A stretch of 7,076 nt of DNA from contig DAAI01000056.1 in NCBI GenBank assembly GCA_001701105.1, forward strand, positions 1-7,076, written 5' to 3'. Shown piece after piece: positions 1-5,775 of this stretch (within the stretch, counting starts at the first letter, position 1; every line of letters starts with the position of its first letter). This DNA is from Bacteroidales bacterium GP1 (GTDB taxonomy: Bacteria > Bacteroidota > Bacteroidia > Bacteroidales > Muribaculaceae). The notes beneath the pieces are model-generated. The model saw nothing but the letters and a program-made list of their open reading frames with translations, was not told the DNA's origin and did no database searches. Made by a program: the position numbers and the translations under genes.

Positions 1-68
1 CAGCCGTAGCGGATGGCGGCGTGGGCTATCGCCTCGTTGCCCTTCATAAGCCTTACTTCTTCTTTCAT
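1..68 (-). CDS. vorB: VorB-type 2-oxoacid:ferredoxin oxidoreductase subunit, N-terminus only
   Basis: Only the first 22 codons lie in the window; the gene continues beyond base 1. The translation contains LMKGNEAIAHAAIR, which I recognise as the start of the VorB/KorA-type subunit carrying the pyrimidine-binding domain of 2-oxoacid:ferredoxin oxidoreductases. These enzymes oxidatively decarboxylate branched-chain 2-oxoacids or 2-oxoglutarate to acyl-CoA in the cytoplasm and reduce ferredoxin, using thiamine diphosphate. The substrate (3-methyl-2-oxobutanoate or 2-oxoglutarate) cannot be decided from this fragment. The ATG at 66-68 fits the family N-terminus; a second in-frame ATG seven codons later (LMKG) is less likely. 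The ferredoxin gene lies 80 bases upstream on the same strand, so the two are probably cotranscribed. Confidence 0.8.
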   Translation of the reverse strand, partial: MKEEVRLMKGNEAIAHAAIRYG

Positions 69-90
69 GTTTTTGTGTTTTATGGTATCG

Positions 91-118
91 GCGTCCGGCA
101 CTTGATGCCTGCCGGCGC
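91..118 (-). promoter_or_regulatory. GC-rich hairpin between the ferredoxin gene and vorB
   Basis: A perfect 6-base inverted repeat (CCGGCA at 95-100, TGCCGG at 110-115) extends by three more pairs (GCG 91-93 with CGC 116-118) across a single bulged base at 94, giving a 9-pair stem with a 9-base loop. In the minus-strand transcript it ends 22 bases before the vorB ATG. No T-run follows, so it is not a classical terminator. It could modulate read-through, mRNA processing or translation of vorB; that role is inference. Confidence 0.5.
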
Positions 119-148
119 AGAGTGAGGTTAGACGATTGTCGTTTCTTA

Positions 149-382
149 TTATTCTTCCACTTTTACCCTATAGACTTCGATGCAGGCATCCGGGCATACC
201 CATGCGCACGAGCAACACCCTGTGCATTTTTCCGGATTTGCCATATAGGCATAATGATAGCCGCGGTCGTTTACCTCGGCCGGCTGAAGCGCCAACGTGC
301 CCGTCGGACACGCAACCACACAAAGGTTGCAGCCCTTGCATCTTTCCACGTTTACTGTGATTGCTCCTCTGATTTTTGCCAT
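149..382 (-). CDS. 2[4Fe-4S] ferredoxin, partner subunit of the 2-oxoacid oxidoreductase
   Basis: A 77-residue protein with two complete CxxCxxCxxxCP cluster motifs: C15, C18, C21, C25 and C53, C56, C59, C63. Between them is a short insertion of about 27 residues. This is the 4Fe-4S dicluster (ferredoxin-like delta) subunit that passes electrons out of VorB/KorA-type 2-oxoacid oxidoreductases in the cytoplasm. Its position directly upstream of vorB on the same strand supports this assignment. I chose the ATG at 380-382 (MAKIRGAITV) because the first cluster motif then starts at the usual distance from the N-terminus. An upstream in-frame ATG at 428-430 would add 16 residues with no family-like features. 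A Bacteroidetes -7 box lies upstream at 477-484. The gene symbol is left open (vorD/korD-like). Confidence 0.88.
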   Translation of the reverse strand: MAKIRGAITVNVERCKGCNLCVVACPTGTLALQPAEVNDRGYHYAYMANPEKCTGCCSCAWVCPDACIEVYRVKVEE

Positions 383-476
383 TGCGTTTAAATTTTTATT
401 AAGATGGATAGACCGGGATATGTCAGGCATATCAAAATGTCAAAGATTCTTCCGGCACTATCACGGAAATTTTTCA

Positions 477-484
477 CAAATATA
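477..484 (-). promoter_or_regulatory. Putative -7 promoter box for the ferredoxin-vorB operon
   Basis: On the minus strand the sequence TATATTTG matches the Bacteroidetes -7 consensus TAnnTTTG exactly. No clear TTTG is found 19-21 bases upstream, so only the -7 element is supported. Transcription would start near base 470 and give a leader of about 90 bases before the ferredoxin ATG at 382. Confidence 0.45.
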
Positions 485-512
485 GCAAAGTTTTTCTAAA
501 TCCTGATTAAAA

Positions 513-538
513 ATTTTTATGTTTTTGAGCATAAAAAT
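513..538 (-). terminator. A/T-rich inverted repeat after the sirtuin gene, possible terminator
   Basis: Perfect 9-base inverted repeat (513-521 with 530-538, 8-base loop) beginning 8 bases after the sirtuin stop codon. On the minus strand the second arm runs into a stretch of five T. The stem is almost entirely A/T, so it would be a weak intrinsic terminator. Its place between the sirtuin stop and the next promoter at 477-484 favours the reading. Confidence 0.42.
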
Positions 539-546
539 CCAAATCG

Positions 547-1248
547 TCAAGACTTCGGCTCCAGCAGGGTGGCAAGAGTCTCCATCCCTTTCGTGGCAGG
601 CTCCCTGATAACGGTAAGATTTGGTATCCCTGATACGTCGGCCGGATTCGGGTCGATGTAATATATAGGAGTGCCGGGCCGCACGCAGTTGATGAGTCCG
701 GCTGCCGGATAGACCACCAGTGAGGTGCCGATCACAACGAATATATCGGCCGAATGGGCAAGCTCGACCGCCTTCTCGATATTAGGCACAGGTTCGTTGA
801 AAAATACGATATGGGGCCGCATCGGGTGGCCGTTACGGCCACGCGTGGCCGGACTGCTTTCCAGATGCTCTATATCGAGGGTCTCGGTATAGTCCGGATC
901 CAGTGTGGAGCGAAGTTTTATCAATTCCCCATGGAGATGAAGCACATTCGAGGAGCCGGCTCTCTCATGCAGATCATCCACATTCTGCGTGATGATGTAT
1001 ACATCGTAGTCTTTCTCCAATTCAGCGAGCGTCTTATGGGCCGCATTGGGCAAAGCATTGATCAATGCTTTGCGCCGCTCGTTATAGAAGCGATGCACCA
1101 GTTCCGGATCTTTTCGGAATCCTTCAGCTGAGGCTACCTGCATCACAGGATAATTCTCCCATAGACCGCCGGCATCCCGGAAAGTGCTTATCCCGCTTTC
1201 CGCGCTTATCCCGGCCCCGGTGGATACCACAAGTCGTTTCTTTTTCAT
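547..1248 (-). CDS. cobB: Sir2-family NAD-dependent protein deacylase (zinc-finger-less)
   Basis: A 233-residue cytoplasmic sirtuin. Such enzymes remove acyl groups from protein lysines, consuming NAD+ and releasing nicotinamide and O-acyl-ADP-ribose. Visible motifs in order are the NAD-binding GAGISAESGISTFRD (11-25), QNVDDLH (88-94), the catalytic His in LHGEL (H106), and the GTS motif of the second Rossmann half (174-176). A Tyr-x-x-Arg pair (Y55, R58) matches the motif that gives CobB and SIRT5 their preference for succinyl and other acidic acyl groups. The small domain between H106 and R144 contains no cysteine, so the usual four-Cys zinc site is absent; the only Cys is C188, outside it. 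The loop that is normally WFGE reads FFNE (149-152). Length is normal for bacterial class III sirtuins. A -7 promoter box lies about 75 bases upstream. The symbol cobB is given by family; specificity is inference. Confidence 0.9.
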   Translation of the reverse strand: MKKKRLVVSTGAGISAESGISTFRDAGGLWENYPVMQVASAEGFRKDPELVHRFYNERRKALINALPNAAHKTLAELEKDYDVYIITQNVDDLHERAGSSNVLHLHGELIKLRSTLDPDYTETLDIEHLESSPATRGRNGHPMRPHIVFFNEPVPNIEKAVELAHSADIFVVIGTSLVVYPAAGLINCVRPGTPIYYIDPNPADVSGIPNLTVIREPATKGMETLATLLEPKS

Positions 1249-1321
1249 GATATAGAAATTTATTAGTTTTCCATTTCGGCGGAACGAAGCTGCTCCCCCG
1301 ATGTTATTCTATTATAGACTA

Positions 1322-1329
1322 CAAATTTA
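1322..1329 (-). promoter_or_regulatory. Putative -7 promoter box for the sirtuin gene
   Basis: Minus-strand TAAATTTG is an exact match to TAnnTTTG and lies 73 bases before the sirtuin ATG at 1248. A clean -33 TTTG is not seen. It sits in the A/T-rich divergent region 1249-1362, where I found no equally good match for the plus-strand dehydrogenase gene. Confidence 0.42.
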
Positions 1330-1362
1330 TAAAAAATTAACGGATAATAAAAATAACGACGC

Positions 1363-2127
1363 ATGAAGAGAGTAATAATAATGGGAGGCTCATCGGGCAT
1401 AGGATATGCTTGCGCCGAAGCTCTTGCCAAGGGCGGTGTGAAAGTAGGGGTAGCCGCCCGTCGAACCGACTCGCTCAAAAGCCTAAAAGAAAAGTATCCC
1501 GGATGCGTGGAGTATATGGCGATTGATGTTACTGATAAAGATGCCGGTGCAAAATTGCTGAATCTTGTGAAACTCATCGGTGGAATGGACATCTACTTCC
1601 ATGTGGCCGGAGTGGGCTATGAAGATCCTGCGCTCGACCCGGAGGTGGAAACAAGAATGTTTGAGACCAATACGGTCGGATTAGTCCGTTGCATATCCAC
1701 AGCATGGCGGTACTTCCGCGATAATGGCATCCGGGGTCATATCGCGGCCCTAACCTCCGTGGCCGGCACGAATGGCATCGGACGCATGGCAGCCTATTCC
1801 GCATCAAAGGCCGCCGCCCAGAAATGGCTCGTCGCCCTTGAGCAACTTAGCCACGACACGGGAGCCGGAATCACATTCACCGACATTCGACCCGGCTGGA
1901 TCGACACCCCGCTCCTCGCGCCGGGTAAAAAATATCCAATGGAAATGAGTCTGGACTATGTGGTGCCGTTGGTGTTGAGAGCTATAGTAAAGAAGCGTAG
2001 AGTGGCCGTGATCGACTGGCGGTGGAATATCCTTGTGGGTCTATGGCGAATGATTCCCAACGCCCTCTACACCCACCTCCGCCTTCCGGCCTCCATGCCC
2101 GGCCTCCCTCCGGCCCCCGAACACTGA
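1363..2127 (+). CDS. Short-chain dehydrogenase/reductase (SDR), NAD(P)-dependent
   Basis: A 254-residue classical SDR, soluble and presumably cytoplasmic. The N-terminal Rossmann nucleotide-binding motif is GGSSGIG (8-14), followed by the basic pair R33-R34 after the second strand, which usually indicates NADP(H). IDVTD (54-58) fits the adenine-ring contact, and HVAG (80-83) stands in for the usual NNAG. The catalytic set is complete: N103, S132, Y145 and K149 (YSASK). The C-terminal part (IDWRWNILVGLWRMIP, 217-232) resembles a subgroup I associate with Bacteroidales, and the protein ends in a proline-rich tail. The substrate cannot be read from the sequence, and the neighbours (divergent sirtuin, downstream glutaminyl cyclase) give no pathway clue. 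The ATG at 1363 starts right at the Rossmann strand, so the start is secure. Confidence 0.88.
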   Translation: MKRVIIMGGSSGIGYACAEALAKGGVKVGVAARRTDSLKSLKEKYPGCVEYMAIDVTDKDAGAKLLNLVKLIGGMDIYFHVAGVGYEDPALDPEVETRMFETNTVGLVRCISTAWRYFRDNGIRGHIAALTSVAGTNGIGRMAAYSASKAAAQKWLVALEQLSHDTGAGITFTDIRPGWIDTPLLAPGKKYPMEMSLDYVVPLVLRAIVKKRRVAVIDWRWNILVGLWRMIPNALYTHLRLPASMPGLPPAPEH

Positions 2128-2194
2128 CTTCTACCCTTGAAAGAGCGGGTTTAATCCAATTGCCGGGGACGTTTCATGGACCGAGAGGATGGTA

Positions 2195-2226
2195 TTTGGG
2201 TATGTGCTGGATTTTTAGTACTTTTG
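2195..2226 (+). promoter_or_regulatory. Bacteroidetes-type promoter for the glutaminyl cyclase gene
   Basis: TTTG at 2195-2198, a 20-base spacer, then TACTTTTG at 2219-2226. This matches both elements of the Bacteroidetes primary promoter (TTTG and TAnnTTTG) with the usual spacing. Transcription would begin near 2232, leaving a leader of about 95 bases before the GTG start at 2327. tyrS, 25 bases after the first gene, is probably carried on the same transcript. Confidence 0.72.
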
Positions 2227-2232
2227 CAGAAT

Positions 2233-2282
2233 GTGAGCCAAAGCAGATATTTGCGGATATCAATAGGGATGAACTGGCTCAC
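2233..2282 (+). repeat. Inverted repeat in the leader of the glutaminyl cyclase gene
   Basis: GTGAGCCA at 2233-2240 is the exact reverse complement of TGGCTCAC at 2275-2282, with 34 bases between. The first arm begins 7 bases after the -7 box, so the predicted mRNA would start with it and could fold into a 5'-terminal stem. A protective mRNA stem or a regulator site are both possible; neither is shown. Confidence 0.45.
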
Positions 2283-2326
2283 GGCAATGATAAAAGATTA
2301 TTGACCCATATCATTAAGATACGGAA

Positions 2327-3349
2327 GTGAGGCTTATCAATAATATATTAATACGGAGGCCTGCTAAGATATTAGGCGTCGTTGTTGCAGGATTGGTGAC
2401 AATGGCCACAAATGGTTGTGGACAGAGCAGACGCACTGCGGACTCCAGGGCTGCCGGTGATTCCGGCGACCGGGATTCCATCTCGAGTGTTTGCGTTCCT
2501 CAATTTTCCGCTGATTCTGCATATGAATATGTGAGGCGGCAAGTGGTGCTCGGGCCCAGAGTGCCCGGAAGTGAGGCCCACCGGCGTACCGGCGACTGGC
2601 TTGTGGGGCGGCTGCGGGCGTATGGAGCAGAGGTGCATGAGCAGAGAGTCGACCTGACGGCTTTTGACGGCACTATCCTTCCTGTCAGAAATATTTTTGC
2701 AAGATTCAATCCTTCAGTAAAAGATGGGCGACTTCTTCTGCTGGCTCATTACGACACGCGTCCATGGGCCGACAAGGACCCTGATGTCTCAAAGCGAAAA
2801 AGTCCTGCCGATGGTGCCAACGACGGTGCGTCGGGGGTAGCAGTCCTCCTTGAGATGGCACGCCTGATTTCCACCGATAACCCCGGGAAAGGAATTGACA
2901 TCCTTATGACTGATGCGGAAGACTACGGCACGGAGAATAATGACGATTCATGGGCAATGGGAACACGCTATTTCGCCGCACAGATGCGTAATAACGGATG
3001 GACACCCTCCGGCGCTATTCTCCTCGATATGGTGGGTGGCCGCGATGCCGTCTTTCCTTATGAATATTTCTCGCGGCAGTCGGCCCCGATGCTTGATCGT
3101 CGCTTCCGAGATGCCGCCGCGTTGGCGGGACACTCCCATATCTTCCCCGATTACGCCGGAGGAGCCGTAACCGACGACCATATCGAGCTGATAAAACAGG
3201 GTGTACCTGCAATCGACATCATAGAATATGATCCACAGACAGGCTTTAATCCTACATGGCATACTCACAGCGACAATCTTGAGAATATCTCGACAGAAAC
3301 GCTCAGGGTAGTGGGCGAATCGCTTGTCCGATTCATTTATTCAGATTAA
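2327..3349 (+). CDS. Glutaminyl-peptide cyclotransferase-like M28 lipoprotein
   Basis: A 340-residue zinc-dependent M28-fold protein, close to the bacterial glutaminyl cyclases of Porphyromonas and Tannerella, which convert N-terminal Gln to pyroglutamate on exported proteins. It reads as a lipoprotein: basic n-region (R10, R11, K14), hydrophobic stretch 15-28 and Cys at 31 (TNGC). The motifs fit human QC in order: HYDTR (141-145); D166 in GANDGASG as zinc ligand; E198-D199 in DAEDYG as catalytic Glu and zinc ligand; D234 in LLDMVG; and W311-H312 in WHTHSDN as Trp and final zinc His. The start is GTG at 2327, since a stop codon lies just upstream in frame at 2315-2317 and the first ATG (codon 26) would destroy the signal peptide. 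M28 aminopeptidase activity is the main alternative, but the WHT and DAED signatures favour cyclase. A Bacteroidetes promoter lies at 2195-2226. Confidence 0.85.
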   Translation: MRLINNILIRRPAKILGVVVAGLVTMATNGCGQSRRTADSRAAGDSGDRDSISSVCVPQFSADSAYEYVRRQVVLGPRVPGSEAHRRTGDWLVGRLRAYGAEVHEQRVDLTAFDGTILPVRNIFARFNPSVKDGRLLLLAHYDTRPWADKDPDVSKRKSPADGANDGASGVAVLLEMARLISTDNPGKGIDILMTDAEDYGTENNDDSWAMGTRYFAAQMRNNGWTPSGAILLDMVGGRDAVFPYEYFSRQSAPMLDRRFRDAAALAGHSHIFPDYAGGAVTDDHIELIKQGVPAIDIIEYDPQTGFNPTWHTHSDNLENISTETLRVVGESLVRFIYSD

Positions 3350-3374
3350 TAACCGACAATTAAACAATATAGAA

Positions 3375-4670
3375 ATGGACTTTATTAAGGAACTTACTTG
3401 GCGGGGCATGATTCATACGGTGATGCCAGGGACGGAAGAGCAATTGAAAAAAGGAATGACCACGGCTTACCTCGGCATAGATCCGACAGCCGACTCCCTT
3501 CATATCGGTCATCTCTGCGGAGTAATGATGCTGCGTCATTTCCAGCGGTGCGGCCATAAGCCATTGGCTCTCATAGGCGGTGCAACAGGCATGATCGGCG
3601 ATCCATCCGGAAAATCGGCTGAACGCAATCTGCTCGATGAGGCGACATTACGACATAATCAGGAGGCTATCAAGGCGCAATTGTCGAAATTCCTTGACTT
3701 CGACAGCGACGCTCCCAACCGCGCCGAGATGGTAAATAATTACGACTGGACAAAGGATGTGACCTTCCTCGACTTTGCGCGTGAGATAGGCAAGCATATC
3801 ACCGTAAACTATATGATGGCTAAGGACAGCGTGCAGAAGCGCCTTAACGGCGAAGCCCGCGATGGTCTGAGTTTCACGGAATTCACTTATCAGCTTCTGC
3901 AGGGCTTCGACTATCTTACCTTATATAAGGACCGGGGCTGCCGGCTGCAGCTCGGCGGCTCGGATCAGTGGGGAAACATAACCACAGGCACCGAGCTAAT
4001 CCGCCGAAAACTGGGCGGCGAAGCCTTTGGCATCACCTGCCCGCTAATTACAAAGGCCGATGGTGGTAAATTCGGCAAGACAGAATCAGGAAACGTCTGG
4101 CTTGACCCGGAGCGCACCTCTCCGTATAAGTTCTATCAATTCTGGCTGAACACGGGCGACGAGGAGGCCGAAAAATACCTGAAGATCTTTACATTCCTCA
4201 CTCAAGAGGAAATTGCCTCACTTGCGGAGGAGCACTCGGTAAATCCGGGAGCTCGCCCGATGCAGCGCCGGCTTGCCAAGGAACTTACCGAGATGGTACA
4301 CGGTCCGGAGGCTTATGAGAGCGCGGTGGCGGCATCAGAGATTCTTTTTAATCCAAAGGCGGCCGATATGCTCCATAAGATAGATGAAAAGACGCTGCTT
4401 GAAGTATTCGACGGAGTGCCGATGTTCTCGATTCCGCGCGCCGATATAGAAGCAGGAATTCCTTTGGTCGATCTGCTTGCCGTAAGTTCAAAAGTTTTCC
4501 CCTCAAAAGGGGAGGCCCGCAAGATGATTCAGGGTGGCGGCGTATCAATCAATAAGGAAAAGGTGGCCGATCCGGCATATATTGCCGGCAAAGAAAATCT
4601 GCTTGGAAATAGATACATCCACGTCCAGAAAGGTAAGAAAAATCATTATCTGCTGAAAGTGGCCGATTGA
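3375..4670 (+). CDS. tyrS: Tyrosyl-tRNA synthetase
   Basis: A 431-residue class I aminoacyl-tRNA synthetase that charges tRNA-Tyr with tyrosine in the cytoplasm, the usual length for bacterial TyrRS (about 420-430). The ATP-binding signature HIGH is at 43-46 and the KMSKS equivalent is KFGKT at 232-236. The tyrosine pocket includes Y32 (AYLGIDPTADSLHIGH) and GGSDQWGN (194-201). The C-terminal S4 RNA-binding domain covers about 365-430 (EARKMIQGGGVSIN, 380-393). I chose the ATG at 3375, after the stop of the cyclase gene. An in-frame TTG at 3324 would put 17 codons inside the preceding gene and add residues not found in the family. The gap of 25 bases suggests cotranscription with the cyclase gene. 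Confidence 0.97.
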   Translation: MDFIKELTWRGMIHTVMPGTEEQLKKGMTTAYLGIDPTADSLHIGHLCGVMMLRHFQRCGHKPLALIGGATGMIGDPSGKSAERNLLDEATLRHNQEAIKAQLSKFLDFDSDAPNRAEMVNNYDWTKDVTFLDFAREIGKHITVNYMMAKDSVQKRLNGEARDGLSFTEFTYQLLQGFDYLTLYKDRGCRLQLGGSDQWGNITTGTELIRRKLGGEAFGITCPLITKADGGKFGKTESGNVWLDPERTSPYKFYQFWLNTGDEEAEKYLKIFTFLTQEEIASLAEEHSVNPGARPMQRRLAKELTEMVHGPEAYESAVAASEILFNPKAADMLHKIDEKTLLEVFDGVPMFSIPRADIEAGIPLVDLLAVSSKVFPSKGEARKMIQGGGVSINKEKVADPAYIAGKENLLGNRYIHVQKGKKNHYLLKVAD

Positions 4671-4727
4671 TAGAGGCCATCTCTCAATGGTCAGGACTAA
4701 ATATTAAACCCGATAAAACTACCTCAC

Positions 4728-5372
4728 GTGAAACGAATAGCCATCCTCAGCACGTCGGAACCGACGGTGGGATTAGAGATAGCCCGAATATTAAACGAAG
4801 GCAGCCAATACCGCGTGGGGCTTGTGCCCCGGTCGCTTGCCGCCGCCGACTTCCAGACTCTTTCGGCAGCCCTCTCGAAAGAGAATGTCGACATACTCCT
4901 GCTTGAAAACTTCGACCGTCAGTTGCCGGAAGATTTTCCATTCGAGGTTCTCGCCATCATGCCCGGGGAGAGTGTGGAAGAAGTAACTGCGCGTCTTAAT
5001 GAAGCATGTCAGGCAGAGCGTCCCACCGTTACCCCTCCGCCTCCTCCGCCGCATAGGGAACCGGAATCCGGTTACGAAGCTCCTGCCGATACGGGTGCTG
5101 TCAACCCGGGTCAGCCGGCCGTCGGGCAGCTCAGGGAGCCGATGCCTCCTACATATCTGATATGGTCGATTGTGGCCACACTCCTTTGTTGCTTTATTCC
5201 GGGAATAGTAGCGATAGTGTTCAGTTCGATGGTCACGAGCCGCTATCTTTCAGGCAATATCGAGAGGGCGCGCCGTGCTTCCCGAATGGCGGAGATCTGG
5301 ATTATTGTCTCGATTGTGGCAGGCGTCATATCCAACACGCTTTATTTCCCGTTCATGCTGGGGATAGGATGA
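4728..5372 (+). CDS. CD225/dispanin-family membrane protein with an extra N-terminal domain
   Basis: A 214-residue protein in three parts. Residues 1-95 look like a small alpha/beta domain: MKRIAIL strand, helix with GLEIARIL, VDILLLE strand and a later FEVLAIMPG strand. Residues 99-140 are a proline-rich linker with a run of six Pro (103-108). Residues 141-214 are a CD225-type membrane domain with two hydrophobic segments (about 143-168 and 190-211), the paired Cys CC at 154-155, GIVAIVFSSMV, and the GNIERARRASRMAEIW loop typical of the family. CD225 proteins are best known from interferon-induced transmembrane proteins; in bacteria their role is unknown. The start is GTG at 4728, because a stop lies upstream in frame at 4698-4700 and the next in-frame ATG is at codon 78. 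The N-terminal part recalls the beginning of purine formyltransferases, but I see no catalytic motif and do not assign it. A DUF2752 gene follows after 10 bases. Confidence 0.8.
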   Translation: MKRIAILSTSEPTVGLEIARILNEGSQYRVGLVPRSLAAADFQTLSAALSKENVDILLLENFDRQLPEDFPFEVLAIMPGESVEEVTARLNEACQAERPTVTPPPPPPHREPESGYEAPADTGAVNPGQPAVGQLREPMPPTYLIWSIVATLLCCFIPGIVAIVFSSMVTSRYLSGNIERARRASRMAEIWIIVSIVAGVISNTLYFPFMLGIG

Positions 5373-5382
5373 GTACGCACAT

Positions 5383-5775
5383 ATGGCTATACGTCGGCCC
5401 TCGGCAAAGATATCAGTCACGGTTCTTGCGCTAATGATTACAGCAGGCGTCGTTCTGGCCTTTTATGCCATCATCGACCCGGCGGAATCGAGATTTGTAC
5501 CGAAATGTATGTTTCTGCATCTCACGGGTCTGGAATGCCCGGGATGTGGCAGCCAGCGGGTGGTTCATGCCTTGATGCATGGCGACATCGCGGCCGCATG
5601 GCGTTATAATGCGCTTGTCACTGCAGGCCTTCCAGTCCTGCTCCTGATGGGAGTGGCCGCGGCGAAGCGCAGGCAGTGGCCGCGGCTTTATGCTGCCCTC
5701 AATTCGATGCCCGCCATTATTATTGCATCCGTGGCTATCGCGGCATGGTTTATAATACGCAATTTTTTCATATGA
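5383..5775 (+). CDS. DUF2752 membrane protein
   Basis: A 130-residue inner-membrane protein with three predicted hydrophobic segments (about 9-30, 78-95 and 108-129). The DUF2752 signature is clear: C42 followed by FLHLTGLECPGCGSQR (44-59) with C52 and C55, then a His-rich turn (HALMHGD, 62-68) and WRYN (73-76). The function of DUF2752 is unknown; the conserved CxxC could bind a metal or be redox active, which is inference. It begins 10 bases after the CD225 gene, a pairing I recall as common in Bacteroidetes, and its stop overlaps the start of aroK by four bases (ATGA at 5772-5775). The ATG at 5383 gives a basic N-terminus (RRPSAK) in front of the first membrane segment. Confidence 0.85.
   Translation: MAIRRPSAKISVTVLALMITAGVVLAFYAIIDPAESRFVPKCMFLHLTGLECPGCGSQRVVHALMHGDIAAAWRYNALVTAGLPVLLLMGVAAAKRRQWPRLYAALNSMPAIIIASVAIAAWFIIRNFFI

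Noticed and set aside
383..430. Upstream ATG extending the ferredoxin by 16 residues
   Set aside because: The extra residues are not ferredoxin-like, and the ATG at 380-382 puts the first cluster motif at the usual distance.
754..1131. 125-codon plus-strand reading frame opposite the sirtuin gene
   Set aside because: It lies entirely antisense to a well-supported sirtuin and its product has no recognisable motif.
2086..2107. Direct repeat CCGGCCTCC, two copies 13 bases apart
   Set aside because: It lies in the proline-rich coding tail of the dehydrogenase and is explained by codon composition.
2022..2330. 102-codon frame running from the end of the dehydrogenase gene into the spacer
   Set aside because: Half of it overlaps the dehydrogenase in another frame, the product is low complexity and it spans the promoter of the next gene.
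3324..3374. TTG start for tyrS inside the cyclase gene
   Set aside because: It would add 17 residues absent from TyrRS proteins; the ATG at 3375 gives the standard length.
4675..4692. Six-pair hairpin (GGCCAT/ATGGTC) just after the tyrS stop, considered as a terminator
   Set aside because: It contains a G-U pair, is short and is not followed by a T-run.
4667..4906. 79-codon frame beginning at the tyrS stop
   Set aside because: It is mostly an out-of-frame shadow of the CD225 gene, starts with TTG and has no recognisable domain.
5676..5771. Longer shikimate kinase start inside the DUF2752 gene
   Set aside because: The added 32 residues are the shifted translation of the membrane gene; the ATGA start at 5772 fits the family.
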